From Aureliella sp046290675 (GTDB taxonomy: Bacteria > Planctomycetota > Planctomycetia > Pirellulales > Pirellulaceae): DNA of 64,000 bases. The stretch's first letter is position 1. Every line of letters begins with the position of its first letter. Under the pieces are notes generated by a model. The model worked only from the letters and a program-made list of their open reading frames with translations. It was not told the origin of the DNA and did not search any database. This document shows, one piece after another, positions 35,114 to 45,100 of this stretch. The position numbers and the translations under genes were made by a program. The DNA is taken from positions 303,139 to 367,138 of the forward strand of contig JBKAHA010000007.1 in assembly GCA_046290675.1 (NCBI GenBank), read 5' to 3'.

Positions 35114-35518
35114 ATGATGCGTTCTAAGAATCCGATGCTGTTCGCGAAAGTGGCCATTGGTATGACCGCGGCAATATGGATTGGATTCGCCCTATGGTTG
35201 GGGATCAATCCTCAAGCGTTGCTGATAGCCTTTGGTGTGGAGCAATCGACACCACCAATGCTTACCGAGATTCGCGCATTCTACGGCGGCGTGGAGCTCG
35301 CGATTGCTGCCTGCATGCTCCTGCTGATGCGCTCAGGCTTGTATCGACCGGCGCTATTGATTGGTGGTCTTCCACTGCTCGGTTCCTCTGCTTTTCGCTG
35401 CATCGGGAGCTTCGTGGATGGGTTTTCTGGCCTCCATCTGGCCATGGCGGGAATTGAGTTCGGCGGCTTCCTCTTTTGCCTGGCAGCCTACTCGCAGTTG
35501 GATCAGCAGCCTACTTAG
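35114..35518 (+). CDS. DUF4345-like small membrane protein
   Basis: About 134 residues with four membrane helices: KVAIGMTAAIWIGFALWLGI, LAIAACMLLLMRSG, PALLIGGLPLLGSSAFRCIG and IEFGGFLFCLAAYSQL. The segment EIRAFYGGVELAIAACML matches the R-x-x-YGG line of DUF4345. The frame is open from a TTG at 35066, but AGGGAG at 35108-35113 favours the ATG pair at 35114/35117. It lies 77 bp after the MacB-type permease on the same strand and may share its transcript. Its role is unknown. Confidence 0.75.
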   Translation: MMRSKNPMLFAKVAIGMTAAIWIGFALWLGINPQALLIAFGVEQSTPPMLTEIRAFYGGVELAIAACMLLLMRSGLYRPALLIGGLPLLGSSAFRCIGSFVDGFSGLHLAMAGIEFGGFLFCLAAYSQLDQQPT

Positions 35519-35704
35519 GGAATGGGTTCGCAAGCGAGGCGTCCAAGCGGCTAAATTTACACCTCGTGGACTTGCGATTGTGGCTAAACACCGCATGAAC
35601 GGGTGGAGCAGCTACAATCCTGAGGTGGCCGCTCGGAGCGCCCAAGCATCCACCGACGCATCATTCCTCTCAAATCCGCTCCATTACCCACCAAGGTGAT
35701 TCCC

Positions 35705-36847
35705 ATGGTCAAGCGTGACCTAGTTCTGTCTCTTGGATCGTTCGTCCTTCTGCTTGCTGCGTCCTTAGTCGGCAACGACCGATGTAACGCGCAAGCCGAC
35801 GTTGAGTCGACCGCAGATTCGAGATCAAATGCGTTGCTACGCGCAACCCCCGAGTCGCAAGGTGTTTCAACAAAGCAAGTGCTCCAGTTTATTCGCGAAG
35901 CGGACAAGCAAGTCGACTCAATTCATAGCCTGATGATTGTGCGACACGGCAAGGTTGTGACCGAAGCTTGGTGGGCCCCTGAAACGGCGACGAAGCCACA
36001 CATTCTGTGGTCGTTGAGCAAGAGCTTCACTTCGACGGCGGTTGGTTTGGCCGTGGAGGAAGGGAAGCTCAGCATCGACGATCCCGTGATTAAGTTCTTT
36101 CCAAACCAAGTGGCTGTCGGAGAAGCTTCTAAAAACTTGGCCGCAATGCGAGTACGCGATTTGCTGACGATGAGTGCTGGGCACGAGCGGGAAGTCAACT
36201 TGCGAAGTAGCGCAGGCTCGTGGACAGAGGCGTTTCTGAGGCATCCTATCCCACACCGGCCTGGGACGCATTTCAAGTACAACACTCCAGCGACCTATAT
36301 GCTGGCCGCGATTGTGGAGAAGGTGACCGGTGAATCTCTCGTTGACTACCTCCAGCCAAGAATCTTCGATCCACTCGGGATTGAGAAACCGCGTTGGGAC
36401 AAGAGTCCAGAGGGAATTGCACTTGGTGGATATGGATTGTTTCTCAAGACTGAAGATATCGCCAAGTTTGGACAGCTTTATTTGCAGAAGGGTAATTGGG
36501 ATGGCAAACAACTGCTTCCCGCCAAGTGGATCGAAATGGCCACTTCCAAACAGGTCCCGAATGGCGACAACCCAGATAGTGATTGGAATCAAGGCTACGG
36601 ATTCCAGTTTTGGAGGTGCCGCCACAATGCCTACCGTGGCGACGGCAAAGACGGCCAGTTCTGTATCGTTCTCCCTGAGAAGGATGTCGTCATAGCGATG
36701 ACTTCAAACACACGGGATATGGGCAAGGAATTGAGTCTTGTTTGGGAGCATCTTTTACCGGCCTTTCATGACGAGCCGCTTGACGAAGATGTTGCTAGCC
36801 AAAAAGAATTGCAAAACGCTACGTCCCATCTCCGAGCGTCTCGCTGA
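35705..36847 (+). CDS. Exported serine hydrolase (class C beta-lactamase fold)
   Basis: About 380 residues with a signal peptide (LVLSLGSFVLLLAASLVG). AAGGTG lies six bases before the ATG at 35705, so I prefer this to the GTG at 35696. The S-x-x-K motif is SLSK in LWSLSKSFTSTAVGLAVEEG, with the serine as nucleophile. FKYNTPATYMLAAIVEKVTG takes the place of the Y-x-N element. GYGFQFWRCRHNAYRGDGKD followed by GQFCIVLPEKDVVIAMT is the terminal strand block. Such proteins are esterases, DD-peptidases or amidases more often than beta-lactamases. The next gene is also an exported esterase. Confidence 0.93.
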   Translation: MVKRDLVLSLGSFVLLLAASLVGNDRCNAQADVESTADSRSNALLRATPESQGVSTKQVLQFIREADKQVDSIHSLMIVRHGKVVTEAWWAPETATKPHILWSLSKSFTSTAVGLAVEEGKLSIDDPVIKFFPNQVAVGEASKNLAAMRVRDLLTMSAGHEREVNLRSSAGSWTEAFLRHPIPHRPGTHFKYNTPATYMLAAIVEKVTGESLVDYLQPRIFDPLGIEKPRWDKSPEGIALGGYGLFLKTEDIAKFGQLYLQKGNWDGKQLLPAKWIEMATSKQVPNGDNPDSDWNQGYGFQFWRCRHNAYRGDGKDGQFCIVLPEKDVVIAMTSNTRDMGKELSLVWEHLLPAFHDEPLDEDVASQKELQNATSHLRASR

Positions 36848-36889
36848 GTACTGAAACGCCGATTCAAAGCACAACGGAAAGTGGTTGTC

Positions 36890-37885
36890 ATGATGAACTC
36901 AGGTCGTCAACGTCATCTGTCCGGTCTCATTCGCATGGCGTTATGCCTCAGTTTCGGTTTGTTGGCGAGCCAAGCAGCGGCACAGACATCGAGCCAAAGT
37001 GGACCGTCCGTTGGAGCCGTTGCGATTGACGGAGCGAAGCTCGCGAAATCGGTCCCGAACGCGAAGTCTGCAAAGAGCGGGAGGCGAAAACCGAATAGGC
37101 CGAACCTTATCTATAAAGAGGTGGGCGACCGCGAGTTGCATTTAGATATTTACTATCCAGCGCACCAATCGGAAGCCAAGCAATTGGCATGGCCGACGAT
37201 CGTATGGATCCATGGCGGTGGATGGCACAAGGGATCAAAAGACAAATGTCCTATTATTTGGCTTTGCGAGCATGGATACGCCGTCGCCAGTGTGGAGTAT
37301 CGTTTGACGGACGAAGCCAGGTGGCCATCGCAACTCCAGGATTGCCGAGCTGCAGTTCAGCACCTGCGAGAACGAGCTTCGGAGTATGGACTGAACGCGG
37401 CCCGTATCGGTGCTTGCGGCGGGTCTGCGGGGGGGCACTTGGTTGCAACGATGGCAACGGTCGATCTAGGTGATTCAGAGCAGAAACAACGAGTCCAAGC
37501 GGTTTGCGATTTCTACGGGCCGACGGATTTGCTGACCATGCCGAACAACGTAGTGAGTTCCGAGAAAACACGCGAACAGCTGGCATCCGTGCCCGGTGCG
37601 AAGCTATTGGGCGGCATCGTTTCGGAACAGCTCGATAAAGCAAAAGCTGCTAGTCCGTGGTGGCAGGCTTCCACGGGAGATGTTCCCATGATGATTGTCC
37701 ATGGCGATGCGGATGAGCAGGTGCCTCTAGTCCAGAGTCAACGTCTCCACGAAAAGTTGCAGTCCCTTGAGGTTGCTTCCGAGTTGCTGGTCGTTCCCGG
37801 TGCAGGCCATGGAATGAAGCACTTCAGCAGCGAGGATGTTCGAGCAAAGATCGTTAAATTCTTTGACCGCTATTTGAAGCGTTAA
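36890..37885 (+). CDS. Exported BD-FAE-like esterase
   Basis: About 331 residues with signal peptide (ALCLSFGLLASQAAAQ). The hydrolase core has the oxyanion hole in IVWIHGGGWHKGSKDK, the nucleophile serine in GACGGSAGGHLVATMA, the acid probably in IVHGDADEQVPL and the histidine in VPGAGHGMKHF. This is the BD-FAE (feruloyl/acetyl-xylan esterase) type of alpha/beta hydrolase. It is similar in layout to the EF-hand esterase at 5121, but here the HGGGW motif is intact. GGAAAG lies near the start; ATG at 36890 or 36893. It follows the serine hydrolase by 42 bp and is probably co-transcribed. Substrate likely a plant or algal polysaccharide ester (inference). Confidence 0.93.
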   Translation: MMNSGRQRHLSGLIRMALCLSFGLLASQAAAQTSSQSGPSVGAVAIDGAKLAKSVPNAKSAKSGRRKPNRPNLIYKEVGDRELHLDIYYPAHQSEAKQLAWPTIVWIHGGGWHKGSKDKCPIIWLCEHGYAVASVEYRLTDEARWPSQLQDCRAAVQHLRERASEYGLNAARIGACGGSAGGHLVATMATVDLGDSEQKQRVQAVCDFYGPTDLLTMPNNVVSSEKTREQLASVPGAKLLGGIVSEQLDKAKAASPWWQASTGDVPMMIVHGDADEQVPLVQSQRLHEKLQSLEVASELLVVPGAGHGMKHFSSEDVRAKIVKFFDRYLKR

Positions 37886-37949
37886 AGGGTAAGGCATATC
37901 CGGAAGCAAGGTGGCGGAGCCTGGTTGCACCGGTGAGATGGCGTAGCGT

Positions 37950-38903
37950 TTACGCAGCGGACCTGCCGTTGTGACGCAGACGTAGTTCTTCGTCTTCAAT
38001 AATATGGCGGTAGGATTCGCCATCGAGTGTTGACTTGATGCGGCGGCGTAAGCTGCGGTACATCGCCTTGTGATAACCAACAGAAGCAGCAAAAAGAGTC
38101 ATCACGTTGACGAAGCCGGTGTCCTCCGTCAACTTGTGCTCGCGTAGACGTAACGTGCAGTCGGCACCAAAGGTGAGAACGCGACTGTCAATCTCGCCAA
38201 TACTCTCTCCGTCTGCGTACAGGTCGAAATGTGCACCAATTGCGATCCAACGTTTCTTGAGCAGCAAGTTCCAAGGTCGGCCATCATCGAAATAGCAGCC
38301 CGAAAAGACCGAGGGTATCCGCATTGTGCGATGGTTCTGCTGCAAGTGCGTGAGCATCTGGGTACGCGGAAGCATCACCGCGAAGGAGAGAAGCGGTCGA
38401 CGAGAGCCGAGAGAATTGTGGATTTCGCTGGTTGTTATTTGTTCGAGCGTGCCGACCCAACGAGTGCGTTTGCCGGTGGTTCTAAATAGCTTGATGATCA
38501 GTCGCCGAGTGACGAGATCTTCAGCCTTCAAATTCATGATGTCATCGTTGGACGCGCGGTCTTCTAACGCATTCCGCTGCTTCTCTGAGAGCCGCCCTGT
38601 CCGTTTGATCTCACGTCGCAGTTCCTTTTCACGATCAGCCTGCAACGACTTCAAGACTCCGGCTAATTCTTGGCTACTGGGTTTCCAAACGTCCGTTCGG
38701 ATGCCAATGAGATGCGTTTTCTTCCAACCGCGGTCGTCGGGATCTTGTTCAGATATGGTGCCGACACAATCCATGTGGGTTGTGAAGTGATTCGTGTCCG
38801 CGGTTTTGAGCTGTTGCAGGAACTCAATATTGCAGGGGTGAACGCCTGGCATTGCCCACATGTCGATATACCGCGCTGTTGCGTAGTTTCGACCGAGACC
38901 CAT
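37950..38903 (-). CDS. Unrecognised cytosolic protein
   Basis: About 317 residues that I cannot place in a family. GGAGAAG lies upstream of the ATG at 38903; an in-frame ATG at 38936 is possible. There is no signal peptide or membrane helix. Visible parts are an aromatic N-terminus (YATARYIDMWAMPGVHPC), a charged helical stretch (ADREKELRREIKRTGRLSEK), a central basic part and a beta-rich C-terminus (FDLYADGESIGEIDSRVLTF) ending in basic residues (MYRSLRRRIKSTLDGESYRH). The gene is alone on its strand between an esterase and a DUF1569 gene. Codon use looks ordinary. Confidence 0.7.
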   Translation of the reverse strand: MGLGRNYATARYIDMWAMPGVHPCNIEFLQQLKTADTNHFTTHMDCVGTISEQDPDDRGWKKTHLIGIRTDVWKPSSQELAGVLKSLQADREKELRREIKRTGRLSEKQRNALEDRASNDDIMNLKAEDLVTRRLIIKLFRTTGKRTRWVGTLEQITTSEIHNSLGSRRPLLSFAVMLPRTQMLTHLQQNHRTMRIPSVFSGCYFDDGRPWNLLLKKRWIAIGAHFDLYADGESIGEIDSRVLTFGADCTLRLREHKLTEDTGFVNVMTLFAASVGYHKAMYRSLRRRIKSTLDGESYRHIIEDEELRLRHNGRSAA

Positions 38904-39126
38904 GATGCATTCTTCTCCGACGGTCAAACGACCCATATCCCCGACTGCACGCGGCCATTCAGCAATGGCTGTGTGACAATTTACCCCTGTTATTCCATCG
39001 ACAAACTGGAGGACTTAGATGAAGAATTCGGCCTGTGCGTCAGACCTATGCTGTGGGGAGGAGGCCAGGAGTGCTAGTATTGGTCGGGAGTTGAGTGACG
39101 CAGCGAGAGAGGGCGAGTTAAAAAGA

Positions 39127-39657
39127 ATGCGTAAACTGAAGTTTGCAACTCTAATCGAGGCCGTCGACGAAGCACGCAGCCTCTTGGACGGCGGATATAT
39201 CCGGCAGGGTAATTGGAACCTTGGTCAGATCTGCAAGCATCTTCGACTGGTGCAGGATCCGTCGATCGATGGATACCCCCGGTGGATGAGTTTCTTTGCG
39301 TTTTTGCGACCGCTGACCAAAGCAATCCTTCTGCCCAAGGTCTTGCGAGAGGATCCGCCGACAGGTATTCGCACGCTTGGCAGTTTCCAGCCTGGAGATA
39401 CGCCAGACGACGCGCGAGAAGTCGAGAAGTTCGCGGAAAGTGTTCAGCGTTTCCTGGATCACCAAGGAACCTACCATGCACATCCGGCTTTCGGGCGACT
39501 GGATCCGGCGCAATTGGAGGTTGTGCACGCGTCCCATGCGGCTCACCACTTGCGATTTTTAATGCCGGCTCGTGAGGCGGATGACGTATCAGAACGGGTG
39601 AAAACCGATTCCGAGAATCGCTCCAACGCCACTTGGGACTCCGGAGCATCGCATTGA
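39127..39657 (+). CDS. DUF1569 (DinB-like) protein
   Basis: About 176 residues from ATG 39127; the frame is open from 39019, but no ribosome binding site supports that start. The sequence matches DUF1569 of the DinB/YfiT four-helix superfamily: GGYIRQGNWNLGQICKHLRL with the first possible metal histidine, RPLTKAILLPKVLREDPPTG in the middle, and VVHASHAAHHLRFLMP with the second histidine cluster. The spacing suits a three-histidine metal site. The reaction is unknown; relatives include thiol-dependent transferases. The HD phosphohydrolase gene starts nine bases after its stop, so they are co-transcribed. Confidence 0.9.
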   Translation: MRKLKFATLIEAVDEARSLLDGGYIRQGNWNLGQICKHLRLVQDPSIDGYPRWMSFFAFLRPLTKAILLPKVLREDPPTGIRTLGSFQPGDTPDDAREVEKFAESVQRFLDHQGTYHAHPAFGRLDPAQLEVVHASHAAHHLRFLMPAREADDVSERVKTDSENRSNATWDSGASH

Positions 39658-39665
39658 GTGGCGAA

Positions 39666-40316
39666 ATGGAGGCGGTTGCTCAATCGGAGATCATTGCGTC
39701 CGTCTTCGAGACAGTGCAGCGCCGCATGGAGGGGCAAGGTGCGGGGCATGATTTCGAACACGTCCGCCGCGTCTTTGAAAATGCGAAGACCATCTGTGCT
39801 GCCGAGGGCGGCGACTGGTTTGTGATTGGTCTGTCGGCCTTGCTACATGATCTCGGCGATGCAAAATTTTGGGACGGGCAAGAACGTAGTGGTGAGTTTG
39901 CTACCGAGATTCTGAATAACTTGGGCTTGTCGACAAGCATTGTTCAGCATGTTGTGGACATCGTTGACAATCTCTCGTTCCGGAAACGTAAGACCGCAAT
40001 GCCTCTTTCGTTCGAAGGGCAAATTGTTCAAGACGCGGATCGACTCGATGCGTTGGGCGCAATAGGGATCGTAAGAACCGTTGAGTATGGAGCCACCATT
40101 GGCCAACCTTTTTACAGCCCTAATCCGCGTGAGAAGACTGGGATCCAGCATTTTGATGACAAGTTATTGAAGTTGAAGCAATTAATGAATACGAAAACAG
40201 CAAGAGATTTAGCAGAAAAACGAGATGCGTTCATGCGTCGATTTGTTGAGCAGTTGCGGAGCGAAATGGTCAACCACGATGGTGGCGAAGCGAAACCGGA
40301 TGCAACGGGAAAATGA
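39666..40316 (+). CDS. HD-domain phosphohydrolase (YedJ-like)
   Basis: About 216 residues. The metal-binding HD motifs are all present: the first histidine in GAGHDFEHVRRVFENA, the HD pair in LSALLHDLGDAKF, and the final aspartate in QDADRLDALGAIG. This layout is that of the YedJ/YpgQ group of small HD hydrolases, which act on nucleotides or other phosphorylated metabolites. ATG 39666 is used here; a TTG at 39633 overlaps the previous gene. It sits between the DUF1569 gene and the BtuF-like gene with gaps of only eight bases each, which implies one transcript but not a shared pathway. Confidence 0.92.
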   Translation: MEAVAQSEIIASVFETVQRRMEGQGAGHDFEHVRRVFENAKTICAAEGGDWFVIGLSALLHDLGDAKFWDGQERSGEFATEILNNLGLSTSIVQHVVDIVDNLSFRKRKTAMPLSFEGQIVQDADRLDALGAIGIVRTVEYGATIGQPFYSPNPREKTGIQHFDDKLLKLKQLMNTKTARDLAEKRDAFMRRFVEQLRSEMVNHDGGEAKPDATGK

Positions 40317-40324
40317 GGTGATGA

Positions 40325-41251
40325 ATGAGGATCGTTTCGCTTCTACCTAGTGCAACGGAGATCGTCGCCGCGTTAGGACTTGAAACGCACTTGGTTGGTA
40401 TTACCCATGAGTGCGATTATCCGCCGAGTCTGCGCTCGTTGCCGGCGGTCACCGAGTCCCGCATACCAGGCCAGGCGTCGAGCCAAGAAATCGATGGGTT
40501 AGTTCGTGAACGTTTGCAGACGATAAATTCGCTCTATGAGTTGAAGGCGGATACGCTTCAGAGTTTGCAGCCGGATTTGGTAATTACGCAGTCGTTGTGC
40601 GAAGTATGCGCGGTGGCGTTGGATGCGGTAACGGCAGCCGTCGCGGAGCTTAAAAAGCCAGCTCGGGTCGTGAACTTGAATCCCGAATGTCTGCAAGATG
40701 TGCTCGATTCGATTCAAGCTGTTGGCAAAGCAACTAAGCGTGAGCAGGCGGCTCGCGATTTAGTTGTCAGACTTCAGGCTCGTATCGACGCGGTACGTCG
40801 AAGATCGAAAACCATTCGACGCAGAAAACGGGCGCTGTTGCTAGAGTGGATTGATCCCCCGTTTAGTGCTGGGCATTGGACGCCGGAGTTACTCGATTTC
40901 GCTGGCGCGGAAGGGCTCGCTGGTAAGCCTGGCGAGCGTTCACGTGAGTTGCAGTGGGACGAGATTACTGCGTTAGACCCTGAAGTGCTGGTGGTGGTTT
41001 GCTGCGGGTTCGACGTTCCGCGAACGATGCAAGAGCTTTCGACTCTAGAACAGCGACCTGGCTGGTTTTCACTCGATTGTGTTCGGCGAGAAGCGATCCA
41101 TGTGATTGATGGATCTGCCTATTTCAACAGGCCGGGACCGCGTTTGGTTGATGGTTTGGAGATGATGGCGTCCGCCATCTACCCTGAAACGCACCCATTA
41201 CCTGAAGGACTTGACCACGCGTTCAATCCACATCGTGGCGGCAAGATTTGA
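40325..41251 (+). CDS. BtuF-like cobalamin-binding protein without signal peptide
   Basis: A 308-residue protein of the BtuF/FhuD periplasmic-binding fold: MRIVSLLPSATEIVAALG at the start, GITHECDYP, then QPDLVITQSLCEVCAV, and RPGWFSLDCVRREAIHVIDG with YFNRPGPRLVDGLEMM near the end. The N-terminus starts directly at the first strand, so there is no export signal. Such cytosolic versions are common and their function is unclear. They have been annotated as cobalamin-binding or as parts of other uptake systems. No BtuC or BtuD gene is nearby. GAGGTGATGA precedes the ATG. The start lies eight bases after the HD gene. Confidence 0.9.
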   Translation: MRIVSLLPSATEIVAALGLETHLVGITHECDYPPSLRSLPAVTESRIPGQASSQEIDGLVRERLQTINSLYELKADTLQSLQPDLVITQSLCEVCAVALDAVTAAVAELKKPARVVNLNPECLQDVLDSIQAVGKATKREQAARDLVVRLQARIDAVRRRSKTIRRRKRALLLEWIDPPFSAGHWTPELLDFAGAEGLAGKPGERSRELQWDEITALDPEVLVVVCCGFDVPRTMQELSTLEQRPGWFSLDCVRREAIHVIDGSAYFNRPGPRLVDGLEMMASAIYPETHPLPEGLDHAFNPHRGGKI

Positions 41252-41446
41252 ACGTTGTGCACGCGGACTTCGGTGCTACTCGACGATCCTCGTCGGTGGG
41301 GTGGCAACATTCGCTGGTGTTTGCCTGGTGGTGGTCTTTATCAGTTTTTTAGCAAACTCGTGTAAGAAACGGAGCACTAGCCAGAGTCTTGGTTGAACAC
41401 TGAAGCAGTGCATTCAAATTCAACGATTCTCACCCTGGTTCCTGAT

Positions 41447-42079
41447 ATGGCTGATCTTCCTGAGACAAGGCAGAGTCTGTTGATCGAATTGGGGAAACGC
41501 AATGACGCAGCATGGGAACAGTTTCTTGCTGTCTACGAGCGAGCGATACTTCGCTATTGCACGGCTCTAGGGCTTCAGGAAACCGAGGCCCTGGACGCAG
41601 CTCAGGCTGTCTACAGCGTGTTGCACCGCAGGATGTCCAGCTGGGATCACAACCCGGGAAGGGGAAGTTTTCGGGCATGGCTATTCCGAGTTGCACGAAA
41701 TGTCACGGTGGACCAACTTGCTGCGAAAGCGAAAGCGGCGACTGGGACGGGCGAGACCCGCACAATCCAAATGATGTCTCAATTGCGAGACCATCGAGGC
41801 GGGGGCCCTAATGACGAGGCTCGAGCGGGGGATTCTGATGCTGAGTTTGATCGTGAGATGCAGAGGGCATTGTTTGAGTGGGCTTGTGGCCAAGTGCAGA
41901 CCGAGGTTCGGACGGCGACTTGGCAGGCTTTCTTTCTGACCGCTGTGGAAGGCAAGAGGGCTGACGAAGTAGCCAGAGAGTTGGGCGTCCCAATCGGGAG
42001 TGTCTACACCGCCAAGTGTCGGGTTATGGCCCGCATCCGCGAGCATGTCGTTATTTGGCGACAGACGAACGAGTCGTGA
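41447..42079 (+). CDS. ECF sigma factor
   Basis: About 210 residues from ATG 41447; a TTG at 41393 is in frame but gives a non-conserved leader. Region 2 spans about 8-100: AWEQFLAVYERAILRYCTAL, TEALDAAQAVYSVLHRRMSS, and GRGSFRAWLFRVARNVTVDQ. Region 4 lies at about 150-205: AFFLTAVEGKRADEVARELG then VPIGSVYTAKCRVMARIREH. The linker is glycine-rich. It is followed 81 bp later by a kinase that carries an anti-sigma-like zinc finger, so the pair likely forms a signalling unit. It differs clearly from the sigma factor at 6628 in sequence. Confidence 0.92.
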   Translation: MADLPETRQSLLIELGKRNDAAWEQFLAVYERAILRYCTALGLQETEALDAAQAVYSVLHRRMSSWDHNPGRGSFRAWLFRVARNVTVDQLAAKAKAATGTGETRTIQMMSQLRDHRGGGPNDEARAGDSDAEFDREMQRALFEWACGQVQTEVRTATWQAFFLTAVEGKRADEVARELGVPIGSVYTAKCRVMARIREHVVIWRQTNES

Positions 42080-42160
42080 AGTTCGTCGGATATTCAAGGT
42101 TGGAATCAACTTGTGGTGACTTCGTTGCGAAGCATACCCAAAACGAAAGTTAGGTCGAAA

Positions 42161-45100
42161 ATGATTCCCTCAAATCGGACAGACTGTCTATCTGTTGATC
42201 AACTAGAACTTTTTTTGTCGGAGCGTCTCGATGAGTCGTCTGAGGCAGCTGTCCAAGACCATATCGGTAGCTGTGCATCATGCCGGCAGAGCCTTGAGCG
42301 TTTGGCCGCGGATCCAGAACTGTGGAGTGGCATTCAAGACGATGATATCGACATTCAACGCAACGCTGATCGAGATCATGAAGATGCAGTTGATAGTGCG
42401 TTGAGTTTTCTTGCGCCAACTGATGATCCGGCTTTTGCGGGAAAACTCGCGCACTACGAAGTGAGCGGAGTTATTGGGCGTGGAAGCACCGGTATTGTGC
42501 TGAAGGCCTGGGAGCGAAGGCTCAATCGTTATGTGGCGATTAAAGTCTTGACTCCGAGTCTGGCTGCTCATGGACCTGCCCGGAAACGGTTTGAGCGGGA
42601 AGGTCGCGCTGTAGCTGCCGTCTCCCACCAGCATGTCGTCCCCATCTATGCCGTTGATGAGTTTCAAGGGCTTCCATACATCGTCATGCAATATGTTCCC
42701 GGTCTTTCGCTTTTGCAACGTGTCGACAAAGAGGGAACGTTGGCAACTTGCGAAGTCGTGAGAATCGGATTCCAGGTGGCTAGTGGTTTGGCCGCAGCGC
42801 ACGCGCAAGGAATCGTGCATCGCGATGTGAAGCCCGCGAATGTGCTTCTCGAGAATACCGTTGACCGGGCGATGGTCACCGACTTTGGACTCGCAAGAGT
42901 CGCATCCGAAGCAACCATGACGCACAGCGGGACGATCTCAGGGACTCCGCAATTCATGTCTCCTGAGCAAGCGCGAGGGGAAGCCGTGGATCCCCGTTCC
43001 GATCTGTTCAGTTTGGGGAGCCTACTGTACGCGGCATGCACCAGTAGGGCACCGTTTCGAGCTGACACCGTGTTTGGCATTATCCATCGAGTTTGCGAAT
43101 CGGAGCCTAGGCCCGTTCGTGAAGTAAACCCAGAAATCGAGCAGTGGTTAGCGGACTTTATCAGCAAGTTGATGAGTAAATCGACTACGGAGCGATTTCA
43201 ATCGGCCTCTGAGGTGGCGACTTTGCTGGAGGCGGAACTCGCTCACTTGCAAAATCCAACTCAAGTTCCTCAGCCGGCAAGGGAATGGCAGCGTGCGGCG
43301 ACAAAGGCAACTCTGGCTAGTACTGACCGAGCGACGCTCTGGAGGCGAGGCCCACGAGTCGCGGTCGCAGGTATCTTGGCAGCCAGCGTCATTGGGGCAA
43401 TGTGGACACAACGAGAGTGGCTGCTCGAGTCATTTCAGCCGGCCGACATAAGCCCGGTCGTGTTGGCAGGATCCGACGGCGAGGTAGACCCAATGCCGTC
43501 CGCGGGACCGTTGGACGAAAGCCCCACCTCCATCACGAAGAAGTTAAGCCCGGCGGAGGACGGAACCGACGCCGATCTGCGCGCGAGTTCGGCTGGCAGA
43601 AAAACGAAAACGAGTGAGGGACGAGTACCAGGGGCAGCGGCTTCCGAAGACAGCTCTGGATCGCTTCGCCGCTACATTAGCACATTTGCAGCGCTAAGCC
43701 CGGGGCAGGACGACCAAGTGCAATGGTCGCACGAAGCGAATGAACAATCCATCGTACAAGGTTTCCAACAGCGGATTGATCGTTCTTTTGATATTGACGA
43801 CGGCAAGCTCGTGCGACTTGCCGTCGATCGTGGGCAGATCGAAATTCGTCAGACAGAGTTGGACTACGCCAGCTTGGTGATACTCCGACGAATTGAAGCG
43901 GCTAATCAGGCTGAAGCGGAAAAGATCGCGGGGCAGTTTGTAGTCACGCAGACCGAGTCTGGTGACGGGTGGCAGTGCGATGTTGCTTTGGACGAGGCCT
44001 TCTTGGAGCGGAAGGGAGATCGCAAGATTGCCCAGGTCGTTTATGGCTTGTCTCTACCTGCCAATACGATGGTCGAGGTTGAGACTGAACGCGGTAACGT
44101 CGTCGTCGATCCGATCATCGCGGATGTTGCGGCAACGACAGATATGGGAAGTGTGGTATTTCATGAAGTCGAAGGTGACCAATGGGCCCGGGCTACCGGC
44201 GGCGAAATCGTCTCGACTAGTGGCAGCACAGGCCGACTCGACTTTATGGCGACTCACGGAAATGTTTGCGTTGCTGGAGTTAAAGGATCCGCTCGGCTCC
44301 GCGCTACCGACGGTGTGATTTATGTTGGCAAGAACGATGGCCCCGTTTCCGCGCATGCAACCGGCGGCAGTATTCGAATCGCAAGTCTAAACTCCGAAAC
44401 CAGTGCTCACGTCGGCGGTGGCGAGATTCGGTTGCGTCTCAGTGAAACACCGAAGGCTAAAGCAAAGCTTAGTTCGGCCGGTGGAGATATTTCGATTGAA
44501 TTACCCTCGAACTCAGCTGTGGATTTTCGCGCCAATGGGCAATTATTAGACGCCCCAGATCTGGAATGGAATGCCTCGGTAGAAGCCGAATCAATAGTGG
44601 ACGAAGCCGCGTCTCTCGATTCGACTGCACAAACTTGGAAGGAGTCGTCGCTCAACGAAGGTGGCGTGCCAATTCAAATGCTCGCCTCGTCCGGTCGCAT
44701 TCAAATTGCTTTGGTAGAACAAGACGGTACGAATGGATACGAAGAGGGGCTTGGCGGTAGCGGAGATTCATACAGTCTCGGTGGCAGCGGAAACTATTTC
44801 AGCTTAGGTGGGAGTGGAAGTCACTCGCAGCGAGTCTCGGCGTCGCAGGAGGCACTGGCGAAAACACGCGGCGAGCCTCGCGCGGGTGCTATGGTTCCGA
44901 TTTCCATTGAGGATGGGGGGAATATCGACGGCTACACCCTCTATCTGCCTGTGTCTTATGAGACAGACTCACTGGAGACCTACCCTGTCATTCTGTATCT
45001 AACCGGAGGATATGGTGTCGGCGGCCCCATCACACGGCTTAATGACTGGGGGCTCCCGCGATTGCTGCGCGATGAGTCTGATACCGATTCAGAACGCAAT

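Noticed and set aside
35918..36625. 235-codon frame antisense to the serine hydrolase
   Set aside because: The plus-strand frame carries the SxxK motif and a signal peptide; the antisense frame shows no family signature.
41211..41396. 61-codon frame with one hydrophobic helix before the second sigma factor
   Set aside because: It starts with TTG inside the BtuF-like gene, has no ribosome binding site, and nothing outside the hydrophobic stretch looks conserved. Kept only as a remote possibility.
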